Shown here piece by piece: positions 21,552-32,521 of a DNA stretch of 64,000 nt (position 1 is the first letter of the stretch; the number at the start of each line of letters is the position of its first letter). Location: the NCBI GenBank assembly GCA_963978895.1, contig OZ022243.1, positions 14,157,765 through 14,221,764 of the forward strand, in the 5' to 3' direction. The translations under genes and the position numbers were made by a program. Origin of the DNA: Erpobdella octoculata (taxonomy: Eukaryota > Annelida > Clitellata > Hirudinida > Erpobdellidae). The notes beneath the pieces are model-generated. The model ran no database searches. It had not been told where the DNA came from and was given only the letters and a program-made list of their open reading frames with translations.

Positions 21552-21592
21552 TTTATTTTTTATGTAAGTCAATGACTTACATAAAAAATAAA
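21552..21592. repeat. 41-bp perfect palindrome
   Basis: Two 20-bp arms (TTTATTTTTTATGTAAGTCA and its complement) around a single A at 21572. It lies immediately after the compound microsatellite. No flanking duplication was seen. It could fold as a hairpin in RNA or DNA. Confidence 0.9.
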
Positions 21593-21639
21593 GACTAAAT
21601 TGTAATAAGTATCCGTCAAATCGTAAAAGGAAAAATCAA

Positions 21640-21757
21640 AATACCAACCAACTTACTCAAACTTTAAAAAATACACCAGAAGTATACCAAGTCAAGTGAA
21701 AATATGTTTTGGTATCTAAGCTTTCGGCTGGTCAGTCAGCCTTCTTCAGAGATGTTT
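21640..21757 (-). mobile_element. Penelope-like element 3' fragment (tentative)
   Basis: On the minus strand the segment reads TCTGAAGAAGGCTGACTGAC followed by CAGCCGAAAGCTT, the stem plus CGAAA pattern of Penelope-like untranslated ends. It is cut off at 21757 by the next hAT element. No coding domain remains. Confidence 0.4.
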
Positions 21758-22496
21758 AATGTATGCAGTAATTATTTCGTTAATGGAAATAGAAATTAAA
21801 ACGATAATTATTAATTTTTGTTAACGAAAACTAAAACGAAAACTAGAATAGAAAGTCAAAACGAAACTGAAATAAAAATAAAAATTAGTTAGTTAGAACG
21901 AAATAAAAATAGAAATAAAAAAGAATTTGTTAAAACGAAATAAAAAAGAATTTGTTAAAACGAAATAAAAAAAATTATTAAAAACAAAATTAAAATTAAT
22001 TGACTAATACAAATTTAATTGAATTTCTGAAATTTCGCTTCTATGGTACTTTCTTTTAACATGCCTTTGACCCTACGATTGTTTATTCCTTTTCTATTGT
22101 ATCTGTGTTTTGGTTTGTCATTATTTATTGAGTCAGAAATGTCGAAAGCTGGCGTTGGTTTGTCAAAAATGTTTGATAGTCGTAAACGTGAAAGTTTAGT
22201 TTGGAATTATTTAAATATGGTGTCACTACGAACAAAAGTGTTTGTTTAGCGACTCTAGCAAAATAAGATATTAATAACATCGATGGTGCTTTAAAACTAT
22301 AAACCAGTGCAGTTTTCAACTGGCCGGTAAAAAATTCAAAAGCGCAGTGATACAAATTTGTTTGTCTTAGCCAGTAACACAGCTATCTAGAATCTAGATA
22401 TATCGACGTAATACGTATATCTAGAGCTGACCATAGCCAAGATTTGATACAGTTTTGAATAGCTTGACAGTATATATCCGCTACTTTCCCTCATGG

Positions 22497-22590
22497 CTTT
22501 GGACATACTGGCAGCACCTGCTTCACAGGCATATGTGGAGAAGATATTTTCATTATGTGGCCTTTTGAGCGGAAGGAAGAGACAGACTAA
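22497..22590 (+). pseudogene. hAT dimerisation-domain relic
   Basis: A short stretch translates as APASQAYVEKIFSLCGLLSG, matching the conserved PASxxxxExxFS core of hAT transposases. The rest of the transposase is absent. Confidence 0.65.
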
Positions 22591-22599
22591 AAAAACTTA

Positions 22600-22762
22600 G
22601 AAATTATAGTTTTTTTTAAATTGAATAAACAGTTTTTTTTAATTGAATAAACAGTTTTTTTTAAATTGAATAAACAGTTTTTTTTTAAATTGAATAAACA
22701 GTTTTTTTTTAAACTGAATAAACAGTTTTTTTTAAATTGAATAAACAGTTTTTCAATTGACT
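22600..22762. repeat. Tandem repeat, about 26-bp unit
   Basis: AAATTGAATAAACAGTTTTTTTT repeats about six to seven times with variable T-run length, inside the hAT element. T-run length variation suggests slippage. Confidence 0.9.
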
Positions 22763-23063
22763 TGTGTTTAGTTACAAGTGCAAAATAGGGAGGTTGCAAA
22801 CGAAACTAAAATTATTATGAATTCAAAACAAAAACGAAACGGTAATAATAATTCCTGGTGCAAAACTAAACCGAAACTAAAATTATTGAAAAATTCAAAA
22901 CTAAAACGAAACTATAATAATAATTCCTGGTGCAAAACGAAACTGAAACTAAAACTAAATTTATTTCTGAAACTAATTAATCACTGATTGTATGTGGCAC
23001 ATAAAAATCCTCACAGTGAAGGCAAGTTTTTATTACAGCGTAGTTGCTTAACCACATTACATT

Positions 23064-24816
23064 CAGGGCCGTAACCAGGAATTTGGAAGTGGGGGACCAT
23101 AGAACTTTTTTTTGGGGGGGGGCACTGTATAACTTTTCTGTTCACATAAGTTGCACTGATTTTACCCTCAAAATGTGATTCACGGAAAAAACAGGTTTAG
23201 CGATTGAAATTTGAATCTTATTCTACCATATTTAATTTAATTTGAAAATATTCTGAATCAACATGAAAACTTCCCGAAGCATGTAAATAAAACAATAACA
23301 CAACATTTAAACACGGAAAAACCTTATAAAAAACACATCACATGGGTCATAATGTCAGAAAACAATACGGTGTGATTTCTGGGCAAACTTTTCTATGAAT
23401 ATGTTCAGATCTACATTTAGCATAAAAATTTTTTTAAAAGCAAGTAGTACCAGTTAAAATTTACGCTCAAGGCCCATTGATTGGCGATAAGGCCGCAAAA
23501 TCCGCGTGAGAGTGGAGAAACTGCTCTTGCACGTAGCAGTCGACACACCGATGGTGCATGCTCCGGCATACAGCTGATACACATTTCGAAATGCGTCACG
23601 GTACTGCAGCATTGCATAAGTTGCATTTTCCAACGACGAATTTGGCTGGAATTTGTTACGGCACAGTCGCATTGCAATATGCAATTTGCCAGCGAGCGCA
23701 TCTTGGTCGAGGCAAAGGAGCTGGCTGAGTGGTTCCAAGCACTTCTCAACCAGAATGTTCTGAAATGATGGAACGAAAAATTTTACAGCTTGAAACAAAA
23801 CCAAGTCGGACTTGCTAAATCGGTGGTTCATTTCAAAATGGACAGAATCTATGATGTTGCAGAAAGCACGCCTCATGAGTTTGCGTGAAGTAACTTTAGA
23901 ACCAATAACATGGTAATGACTCAAAGTGGAGGTGATCACATAGCCGGTCAGCCAGGTGCTCTGAACTTGATTTAGATTTACTGACACTACATGGTCATCT
24001 TCATTTTAATGGAAAGCCAGCAGCATCTGCCATTTGATCAAAGACCTCTGCAGACCGCAAGATAAAAAGTTTCATAGCAAGAGACACGTTGCACAAGCGA
24101 CCTTGCAACAAAGCAATGACCTGTGACAGCAAGCTCAGTATTTTGACAATGGCATTTGAAAAAAAAAAAAACAAATTCCTACTTTGAAACTTTTTTAAGC
24201 AGCACCGCTGCTTCAACACATCAGCCGGAGCTTTTTCTAAGTTGGCAACAATTTCGAGGATCTGCAAAATTTCCTCTCTGTTGTTTTTGACAACCATTGT
24301 AGATTGATAAAGGCCAGTCCATCTTTGAGAAAGTAACCGCTTTATTGTGTCATCTCCATATGTGCAAGCAACAAACGAATCAGGCTTTTAGCATTTAACT
24401 CACTAGCCTTGATCATAAAGATCATGTGCTTTACAGCCTTTCCACCGTGCACATAGCGAATGACAATCGACAAATCCTCAACATTGCATTGATCTCGAGT
24501 TTCGACGCACTTGATCGAATACCAGTTATTGTCAGAATCTTTGCATTCTTCGATATTCAAAACTTGTACCACCTGTGCCATCAATTTGATTACCTTGTTT
24601 TTGGATAAGAAACGACAGGTATTTGGCATTTTTGAGGCATGTTTTGTGAAATCCTACACAATTTATCATCCTTCGCCATAGCAAATGCAAACAATTTATT
24701 AAATAAGACACCTACATTTGTTTTGTTATCCATAGCAATAAAAAAACTGGGGCCTGATTGAGCTGGGGGGCCCGACCAAAACTGGAAGGGCCTCATCAAA
24801 ACTGGTTACGGCCCAG
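23064..24816 (-). mobile_element. Decayed hAT transposon (DUF4371/ZMYM-like type)
   Basis: Terminal inverted repeats CAGGGCCGTAACCAG (23064-23078) and CTGGTTACGGCCCAG (24802-24816), mismatched at one outer base. Flanks are ATTACATT (23056-23063) and ATTACAAT (24817-24824), an 8-bp duplication with one mismatch. The minus strand carries pieces of transposase. Its right end lies only about 30 bp before a candidate exon. Confidence 0.88.
23454..24629 (-). pseudogene. hAT transposase pieces, multiple frameshifts
   Basis: Read from 24629 leftward, the minus strand gives a segment with YSIKCVETRDQCNVEDLSIV and VIRYVHGGKAV, typical of DUF4371-containing hAT transposases. A degraded middle follows, then a C-terminal part with ACTIGVSTATCKSSFSTLTR, the dimerisation region. 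Stops and frame changes separate the pieces, and an A-run near 24168 marks one break. The family includes the domesticated ZMYM-like and p52rIPK-like proteins, but this copy is clearly dead. Confidence 0.8.
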
Positions 24817-24845
24817 ATTACAATTGGTCTCTTTGTGCTAATCAG

Positions 24846-25048
24846 CTGTGTGTTTGCGTTTCATTCATTCCTACCAGATGTTAATGATTTCTTTAAGGCC
24901 GTCTATCGTATTTTCAAACGCAAGCGTTTCACGGATGTGCCATATGGAACTATGGAATCACCCTATGCGCCTTATGGTGATGGGAATCGCATAGTCATAC
25001 CTCATAGCTGCCACCCACCCACGCGTTATTTTCGTTTGCTACGGGAAT
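24846..25048 (+). CDS. Candidate exon of an unrecognised protein
   Basis: After a pyrimidine-rich stretch and AATCAG, an open frame runs to a possible GTGATG donor at 25049. It encodes CVFAFHSFLPDVNDFFKAVY, a basic patch (RIFKRKRF), then Tyr/Pro-rich TMESPYAPYGDGNRIVIPHS and a RYFRLLRE tail. Its base composition is richer in GC than the surroundings, like the Kv exon, and codons look natural. I did not recognise the family. A hAT element ends 30 bp upstream, so the acceptor survives in native sequence. Beyond 25054 the frame enters a microsatellite and is not coding. Alternatives are a pseudogene fragment or chance. Confidence 0.35.
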
Positions 25049-25054
25049 GTGATG

Positions 25055-25516
25055 CTACATACATACATACATACATACATACATACATACATACATACAT
25101 ACATACATACATACATACATACATACATACATACATACATACATACATACATACATACATACATACATACATACATACATACATACATACATACATACAT
25201 ACATACATACATACATACATACATACATACATACATACATACATACATACATACATACATACATACATACATACATACATACATACATACATACATACAT
25301 ACATACATACATACATACATACATACATACATACATACATACATACATACATACATACATACATACATACATACATACATACATACATACATACATACAT
25401 ACATACATACATACATACATACATACATACATACATACATACATACATACATACATACATACATACATACATACATACATACATACATACATACATACAT
25501 ACATACATACATACAT
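25055..25516. repeat. (ACAT)n microsatellite, about 460 bp
   Basis: About 115 uninterrupted ACAT units. Open in all frames (YIHT or VCM repeats), which is artefactual. Confidence 0.99.
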
Positions 25517-27070
25517 AAGAATCTTCTTATCTACATCGATATTTTTATATTTTTTTTAATTTCACGATTTCAATGAAATTTTAGTAGATTGCGGTTATTT
25601 ACGATGAAAACATCAGCGAAGCCAGAATCAGAATATTGATAAAAATAGAGATAACTGTAATAACAAAAGTTTTGAAGTTTAATTGAATTTAGAACTACTT
25701 TGGATGATGGTTGATTGACTAGCTACTATTTGTCATAAAAAATAATCCTAGTAAGTAGTAGTTAACGTATGAAAGCCGTTAACTAAATTTATATTTTGCA
25801 TGCTCCATTGTTTCAAACCGTTGACGCCAGATAATATCAACACAATAGAAATCTGCATAATACTGCTGCTGCCTCCCTTTCAAGGATTTCCTGACTGAAG
25901 AAATATCGTCATTACGATTGTTGCGATGTTACAAAAAAGTCGCCCATAAAGATGGATTGAGTATTGGCGACACAAGTTCATGGTTTTTTCTCGTTGTCAT
26001 CACCATATAATCCCGCAATCGTTGTCACAATACCCACAATGTCACATACGGGACACATTTGCAATAAAAGATTGGCTGTCCAAAAAATGTTTAATTCATG
26101 AGCATATTCTACTAAGCGACGTCCGTGGAGTATACACAGGCACGTTTAAATGAAGTGGTCAGTTTCCTGTCTTTTATCGCTGCCATCAAGATTCAAATTT
26201 GGTGAAGATACACTCATGATGAAACGTGGGAATGCTAATACACGAACCAAAGTAGTACTCGTTCTCCTCACTATACGGCTGCCATTCATTACCATGGAAA
26301 ATTTTGAATTATGAAAGACACCTATTATGCTTTATGGTAAAACGCCACAGGCACTGCTTGAGAGGACATCCAATATTTGCATCAGCCATAAAAAATAACT
26401 CCTCATAAATGCTAAACACGTATGCGCTCAACAGCAGATTTTATATCCCGGATAACCCTGATATCCAGCGAGCAAAAAAAATTATTTTTATTTATAGCAT
26501 CGCAAGCCTATGCCACATAACACTCACAAGTCAGTCGCCCTTGAAATTAACGAGATTTCCGAGGTCGGGTGTGCATGCATGCATGGTCATGACTCTTTAT
26601 AATATTTCCAAAGGAGAACGTCTCCCAGCAATTCAAACTTTTTACGTGAACATTATTGAACACCAGAGAAAGCTTTTTTTAAATTAAAAGAAAATCTAAT
26701 TCAGAATCCATGTGCGCAAGAGAAATACGCGGACATTTTACAGTCGTAAACAGACCAAAGATCAGCAATGAGAGATCTTAATGCTAGCATACAACTTGAA
26801 CAATAAGAAAATAAATTTGAGATAAATCCAGTACAATTATTAATTATTATAACAAGTAGATGTTCATGAAACAAAAACAACTAAAATTCAGCTTTTTCAA
26901 CTAACAATATATTGCACACTTAAAGCATTATTAAAACTAATAACATTATAACGGCAAAAAAACTACCATCATTTGATTTTTGGGTTTGAGATATATAGTC
27001 TCAAAAATGAAACAAATTAATAAAACTTATTATGCTCTAAATATTCAAGTGAGATAATTAATGAATGCAT
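25517..27070. other. Intergenic sequence between candidate exon and glutaminase 3' end
   Basis: AT-rich with a moderately GC-richer patch at about 25850-26600, but no conserved frame, splice pattern or known repeat was recognised. The left part of this stretch or the last few hundred bases may be untranslated region of one of the flanking genes. Confidence 0.5.
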
Positions 27071-28177
27071 TCAAACTTTGTTTCTTGCTTTATATTCCTC
27101 AATGTATCTTTGTATTTCTACATGTTTGAACTGTATAGCATTGTCTAGAGGCGTTTGTCCCCAACGGTCTTTAGCATCGACATTAGCTCTGCATCTATCA
27201 ATAAGAAACTCCACGCACTCCAGATGACCTTCAGATGATGCAACATGCAGAGCTGTGCGCGAGTCGTAGTCAGTTATGTTCATGTCATAACCTGTGAGAG
27301 CAAGTCTTCTCAGAGTCTGAAAATCACCGTTATATGCACCAAACAACAAGTCTAAAAGTTTTGAGCTTGAATACTCGGAATGTCTCTGTCTTGGATCAGT
27401 TTTTCTTGTTCTCAAGAGACTGTCGTAATTATGAAAATTAAAACATTCAACCAACTGCTCACAGAAGTGAACACCTCTGACACTGTTTCCGATCAAATCA
27501 AGAGGAGGTGACCACAGGCACATGCCAAGAACATTTGGAATAACAAGTAATATGCAACCTGATACAGAAGACTTAGATGGGAGTCCGACCTTGAAAGCAA
27601 AAGTTCCCGAATAATCATACATGCCACAGGAATGCATAAGTGCAAGAGTGTTTCTTACAGAGATAGGACTCAATACAGGTTCTTGAGTCAGAGGACAGTA
27701 ACCCCCATTGGCCAGCGTTGCTGCAATAACAGACGCAGAATTTGCATTCACTTCCACAGAGCACATCATGAAATAAAAATCAAGTGCATCTTCTAAACTT
27801 GTTCCAGGTGGAAAACAGTTGTGTTCTTTTAAATAGTATCCAATAGCCAAGTTGCGATTGGCAGTCTCCTTTTCAGATAGATAGATTGAATTATTAAAAC
27901 CCACGTGATCTCCACCTGCAAGAGCTTTGTATTGGTTTTGAACATAATCAAATCGCTCCCCCATACTCAGCTGGCTTCGAATCATGGAACCGACTACAAT
28001 GGCTCCGGAGTTGATCATCGGGTTGTGAGGTTTGAGTTCTTGGTTGAGCTTGATAGAATTGAAAGATTCACCACTTGGTTCATATCCAACATACTTGTGA
28101 ACCTCATCTGCACCTCTTTCATTAATAGCTAAAGCATAAGTTAGGGGTTTTGAAGATGATTGCAGAGTGAATGGAAT
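27071..28177 (-). CDS. GLS: Glutaminase, last exon (catalytic half plus ankyrin repeats)
   Basis: This 369-codon exon follows an acceptor (TGTGTTTTCAG at 28178-28188) and ends at TGA 27071-27073. It begins IPFTLQSSSKP, containing the SxxK catalytic Ser-Lys dyad of the beta-lactamase-like fold. It continues through KPHNPMINSGAIV, SEKETANRNLAIGYYLKEH, ALDFYFMMCSVEV, MHSCGMYDYSGTFAF and LPSKSSVSG, all substrate-pocket blocks of GLS. The C-terminal about 100 residues carry ankyrin repeats (DSRTALHVASSEGHLECVEF, DRWGQTPLDNA). The enzyme hydrolyses glutamine to glutamate and ammonia in mitochondria and works as an oligomer. In vertebrates this portion is split over many exons; here it is one. It is intact, with no sign of decay. 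Confidence 0.96.
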   Translation of the reverse strand: MPFTLQSSSKPLTYALAINERGADEVHKYVGYEPSGESFNSIKLNQELKPHNPMINSGAIVVGSMIRSQLSMGERFDYVQNQYKALAGGDHVGFNNSIYLSEKETANRNLAIGYYLKEHNCFPPGTSLEDALDFYFMMCSVEVNANSASVIAATLANGGYCPLTQEPVLSPISVRNTLALMHSCGMYDYSGTFAFKVGLPSKSSVSGCILLVIPNVLGMCLWSPPLDLIGNSVRGVHFCEQLVECFNFHNYDSLLRTRKTDPRQRHSEYSSSKLLDLLFGAYNGDFQTLRRLALTGYDMNITDYDSRTALHVASSEGHLECVEFLIDRCRANVDAKDRWGQTPLDNAIQFKHVEIQRYIEEYKARNKV

Positions 28178-28629
28178 CTGAAAACACATTAAAATGATTA
28201 AAATTGAGAAGAAGTGTGAAAATTAAATAACAATCAATGAAGAAATATGAAGCATTCATAAAAATAGATATTATTTGTTAGTCAACTAAGTTTATCTGAT
28301 AAATTCACATTTAAAATAACATATATCAAAGGTATAATCTGTTACAGTGTCCTAATGGATTTTATTGGACGATTGGCGGTGTGAATCCCACAGCAGTCAC
28401 CAGCGCCTCTGATTATGAAAATTAAAAATCTACAAAGAAAGCACAAGCAAAAAGTGGTGCAGAAGCCTTTTGCAACTAATTTAACTACTCCGGAAGTTCC
28501 TAGAACAACTTGTATGTAAGGCAGGTTACAGTTTTATTTGTCACTGTTACATTGTGGCTGAAATTCAAATATGCTAAAACTTGAAGCAAAATTGAAACCA
28601 ACATAAAGGAAGAGAGAGAAAAAGAGAGA

Positions 28630-28671
<42 letters not shown>

Positions 28672-28919
28672 AAGAGAGAAAAACAGAGATGAAAAATATA
28701 GACAAATAAAAGCCACAGCAAAAACAATTTAATCTTTACAATAAGAATTACATTAAAAAAAATTAAAATCAAATCTACACTTTAAGAACATTTGAAATAC
28801 ATCCTGAATAGCTGGTCGACAAAAAAATTCAATTTAAGTGAAAAATCATTTACCACTGTTTGCTATTTAAAAACAAAAAATTGTGAGACAAGTACTAAAA
28901 ATAAACAAAACTTCTCAAC
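28178..28919 (-). other. Glutaminase intron
   Basis: A 742-bp phase-0 intron with donor GTTGAG and acceptor TTTTCAG. It holds a (GA)n tract at about 28625-28670 and is otherwise unremarkable. Confidence 0.85.
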
Positions 28920-29294
28920 CTTTGTATCACCAGCAGAGAACCTCTGTCCATCAATGGTACACAGTGAGACTCCCCAATTATCAGGATTGTACTTGGACAA
29001 TTGTGGAATGTAAGAAGCCACTTTTCCAGTTTTTATAGCTTTGCAGTCGGTGTGTAACTGGTTAATTGTGATACAAAATTTTTGAAACTCTGGTATGACC
29101 AGATCATCAGTGAAAACTTTCTTAATTAATGGGATGTTGTTGTGGATTGCTGTTTTGAATTCATCAAAATCAAGAAGAACTTCTCCCATTGAACCTGAGT
29201 ATTTTTTAGTTTCTGAACTTTGGTAACCCTTCAGAGCATCCATGGTTTGAGAGAGCCTTGGATCATTACTCCAAAGTCCAGCATTATTAAAAAC
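28920..29294 (-). CDS. GLS: Glutaminase exon, N-terminal helical part of the catalytic domain
   Basis: A 125-codon, phase-0 exon starting VFNNAGLWSNDPRL after TTGTTCAG and ending DGQRFSAGDTK before GTTGAG. It matches the GLS stretch ending in the GKVASYIPQLSKYNPDNWGV block and joins exactly to IPFTLQ of the next exon, as in other glutaminases (GDTK then PFCLQ in human GLS). It supplies the residues before the catalytic Ser-Lys dyad. Confidence 0.95.
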
Positions 29295-29420
29295 CTGAAC
29301 AATGAAAAGAACTTAAGATGTAAGCCTTAAATTTGAATCATGCACATTTTCTACAATAAAGTCTTTTAAAAAACAAGAACTAAAAACAAATTACCAATAA
29401 AAATTTTTGAATTCACGAAC

Positions 29421-29600
29421 CTTCAATATTCTCGGAGCAGGAACATGTCCTTGGTCATTCTTGAGAATATGATAAAGATGTTCTGCAAAGTTAAATTCTT
29501 CTTGAACTGGAAGACGATGGGGTACATTGCATTCAAATTTTTGATCAGTATCAACTTTTGAAAATGAAACAACATCTCCATGCTTGGACATGCACATGCC
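29421..29600 (-). CDS. GLS: Glutaminase exon, EF-hand-like N-terminal region
   Basis: A 60-codon, phase-0 exon. It starts GMCMSKHGDVVSFSK after TTTGGCAG and ends with VPAPRILK before GTTCGTGAA. It corresponds to the four-helix/EF-hand-like segment upstream of the catalytic domain in GLS, where LEDLLFYTIAEG and KIPVHKFITAL lie in human. Similarity is low in sequence but the position, length and phase fit. The intron between it and the next exon is 126 bp. Confidence 0.8.
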
Positions 29601-30572
29601 CTGCCAAATTAAATTCATGATGAATTGAAAATTGAAAATAATTAATAAGACTATTTTTATATGTCAGTTATTAAAGTATTATCAACTTTTATAATTTTTT
29701 GTAACATTTTAAAACTAAAATCAAAGCGCTAATAATTTGTAATCATGAGCCAAATAACGCTGATCATATGATCAGTGCTTTCTAGCATTCAAAGATTATC
29801 ACAAAAACAAGTATAGGAAAAAACGAATTTTTCAACAGAAACGTTGATTTCAAATACACTGGATTTAGATAAGTTTTTTTTTAATTGAATTATGTATTGT
29901 CATCCAATATAAAGCTATGCTGAAAGTTTCAGCTTCCTAGCTAGTCAAAAAGCTGGTTACATTTTAATTGCAAGATTTGTGTACAGAGAAAGCCACACAC
30001 ACACACACACAAACAGAGTATCATCATTATCAACATCATCATCATTATTATCAAAATTATTATCATTATCATCATTGTGATCACCATCATCATCATCAAC
30101 ACAGTTTCCTCAAAAATATTTTTGCATTTTGAAATGAAATTGGAACAGTTCACTTCTATCACAGCTGATGCAATATGGAAAAAAGTGAAGAAAACAAAGT
30201 TTAAAAAATCTTCAAGTTGACAATCAGAAATGTCACACAAATACTTTGATGCAGCAATAAATCAAATGTGCAAATTACTTTATGTTCTTTGTTAGGTGTG
30301 AGCAACAGTTTGCAAAAAAAATAAAATAAAATAAAAACATCACTCGGAACAAAAGGTCGAAACAATAAACCAATAGATCCTCATCATCACCACAGATCTT
30401 GCTGCAAATGAAGACTTTGTGACATTATCTCATCATCAAAATGGAAATTTCAATAAACAACTAATCTAGTTTTTAAAAGGTTTTTATTATCACAAAACTC
30501 ACAATTACTATACCATTCAAAATGACATATTTGAATATTAAAACAAGAGTTGGTATGACACAAACATCTGAC
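29601..30572 (-). other. Probable glutaminase intron
   Basis: About 970 bp with a short (CA)n run (29995-30012) and CAT/ATT-rich sequence (30020-30100). No other exon was recognised. Confidence 0.5.
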
Positions 30573-30734
30573 CTCTGAACTTGAGAGCAGAAAAGCTGAA
30601 CTGCAGTTGACCTCTGAAAGGATTTTTTTAGAACGACCTTTATTGAAAGTGTGATATACTTTTGAAGGTACACGAAAATACTGTTTGAAAGATGATTTTG
30701 CAAGAATACCAGCGATGCAAGCCATGATTTCCAT
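30573..30734 (-). CDS. GLS: Candidate first exon of glutaminase (mitochondrial presequence)
   Basis: From ATG at 30734 the frame reads MEIMACIAGILAKSSFKQYF and then many Lys, Arg, Ser and no acidic residue for about 35 positions, as in a mitochondrial targeting sequence. A phase-0 donor (GAG then GTCAGA) at 30572 would join to the exon at 29600. GLS is mitochondrial and its N-terminus is not conserved, so this assignment rests on position, phase and composition only. An alternative start at the next Met (MACIAG) is possible. Confidence 0.45.
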
Positions 30735-31960
30735 TCTCGAAAATTGCTGTTTTAATAACAAATATTAATTTTTAATTAAATTACTTTCTTAATATTAAAT
30801 TAATAAATATACAGATTGAATCTGAGCAATATTTCAAGTTCAATTTAATAACAAAAAATGAACTTGTTATTCATTAATTGCAACTCAATTGATACTAAAT
30901 TGTGACAATAAATGAAACCTTGATATAATTTAATCCTCTATTCAACTACACTATATCTAAAGATGTAGCATACTAAATGATATTTAAAAATAAAAATATT
31001 TGTGCATAGAAATTTAATTTTAGGAAACATTTTTATTCAACTGATGAGTAGTTGTATATTTATTTATTTATATTATTATAATTGTTCGGAGATGGGAAAC
31101 AGCTGACACTTAATACTTCTCAATTTAGAGAATTGTCAATATTAATTATTCAATGATTTAAAAATTTGCATCTAATAGTTTTGCTAAAATAATTTAAATT
31201 CAAAAGCTTAAAATTGATTTAAAAATTTGCATCTAATAGTTTTGCAAAATAATTTAAATTCAAAAGCTTAAATAATAAAAACAGCATATTTTAATTAGTC
31301 TAATACCTTCTTCAATTTTTCAGATTCTTGCGATTAGTAAAAAATTAACATGAACAATTATAAAAATTTATTTGCACACACAAAATATCCCTATGATGGA
31401 AGCTTTTTAAAAAGTAATTCAATTTTTAATACTTAAAAAACCAAAATGTATTCCCTCATAAATGATAAGAAATAAATAAAACAACTGCTGAGTTGTACCT
31501 ATTTAATTAATTTTTTACCAAATATGTGTTTACATCACTTTGAAACTTTTGATTTAAAAAACAATGATCCGAAATAACACTAACCAGCTTGAATGAACAG
31601 AAGCTGGAAGAGAGGAATTCTAATAGTTGGTACTCTGTAGTTCAGTCCATACTTTTCTTAACTAAATTAGAAGATGACTGTCTGAAGAGGCTCTAATTTA
31701 AAAAAGCACAATAAAGTATAATTAAATCAACAGTTTAGTTGAGTTGTTTAGTTTAAAGAAGGAAAATAAACCTTTCTGAACAGTTAAGGTCAGTTTAAGA
31801 TAATCGTAAAAATATTTAAAAAAGCAAATAATTTAAACAAATTAAATACAGATCCACTATGCTGGTCAGAAGAAAAAGTAATTGTTAGAGAAAGTAGTTT
31901 ATGTTTCCATGATCACAGTTGGTAGCAGAGTAAGTAGGTGTGCCAAATACCAGCTAGCGC
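30735..31960. other. AT-rich intergenic region
   Basis: Probable 5' flank of the glutaminase gene. Apart from a 60-bp tandem duplication (31151-31271) nothing was recognised. Confidence 0.5.
31151..31271. repeat. 60-bp tandem duplication
   Basis: The block GATTTAAAAATTTGCATCTA ... TTTAAATTCAAAAGCTTAAA occurs twice in a row with a one-base length difference. Confidence 0.92.
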
Positions 31961-32141
31961 TATGAAGTTTTTTTCCGCTATTGGTCCTTTCTTAAATGGA
32001 CTCTCACCTTTATTAACAAAGATACTAAATAGCACTTTAAGACAAAAACTTCTTCGTAAAGCCGTAAGAAGCTCGTATTTTTATTTATCATGTTTTAACG
32101 TACTTTCAGTTACATTTTAAATTGTATGTCATGAAATTATA

Positions 32142-32354
32142 ATGGCTTATCAAGATAGTTTGCGTCTTTTTACTAAATATGTGAGGGGCGCTGTTTTAGA
32201 CTCGACATGGGCGCGTGGGGAGCGGGTTTCCCCCAAGCCTGATGCTAAATATGCTGCTGATTTCATTTCCATACCCCTTTGGGTTAAGTTAAATTCCAGG
32301 TGGTCAGTTTCTTCTCCTAGCCTCCTCTCGTTTTTCTTTCTCTCTAGGTGCTAA
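32142..32354 (+). other. Short open frame of unknown nature
   Basis: A 70-codon frame starting MAYQDSLRLFTKYVRGAV. It is bounded left by TTACATTTTAAATTG and is followed by a T-rich stretch ending in CTCTCTAGG, which resembles a splice acceptor. A 26-bp motif just upstream (32088-32113) recurs at 35186-35211. I did not recognise it and it may be part of a decayed mobile element. Confidence 0.2.
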
Positions 32355-32521
32355 GTTTCTTAATTTTCTTAGCAGCTTTTCTTTTCTTCACATGGCCAAC
32401 CTATTCTGTTAGTTACCTAACTCTTTTAAGATCTCTCTTTCTTCTACGTGAACAGTCTATTCTGTTAGACTTTTTAAATATCTTTATCTTCCATGTGCAC
32501 AGTCTAGCTCATAGGCGTATG

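Larger units (their letters stand above)
21766..22985 (+). mobile_element. Non-autonomous hAT element with (ACGAAACTAAA)n ends
   Basis: The 1,220-bp element starts CAGTAATTA and ends TAATCACTG, imperfect terminal inverted repeats. It is flanked by 8-bp duplications that differ at one base (AATGTATG 21758-21765, ATTGTATG 22986-22993). Both subterminal regions are full of ACGAAACTAAAAC-type repeats, AT-rich on one strand. A relic of the hAT dimerisation domain (LDILAAPASQAYVEKIFSLCG) is at about 22497-22565. Confidence 0.8.

Noticed and set aside
22600..22762. CRISPR-like array of 26-bp repeats
   Set aside because: Direct tandem slippage repeat with no spacers, in an animal transposon.
24835..25576. 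THIHTY and YVCM repeat proteins
   Set aside because: Translations of (ACAT)n; only the non-repetitive 24846-25048 part is kept as a candidate exon.
27071..28177. Processed glutaminase pseudogene
   Set aside because: The exon has a proper acceptor, upstream exons in phase, an intact frame and no poly-A tail, so it is a real gene part.
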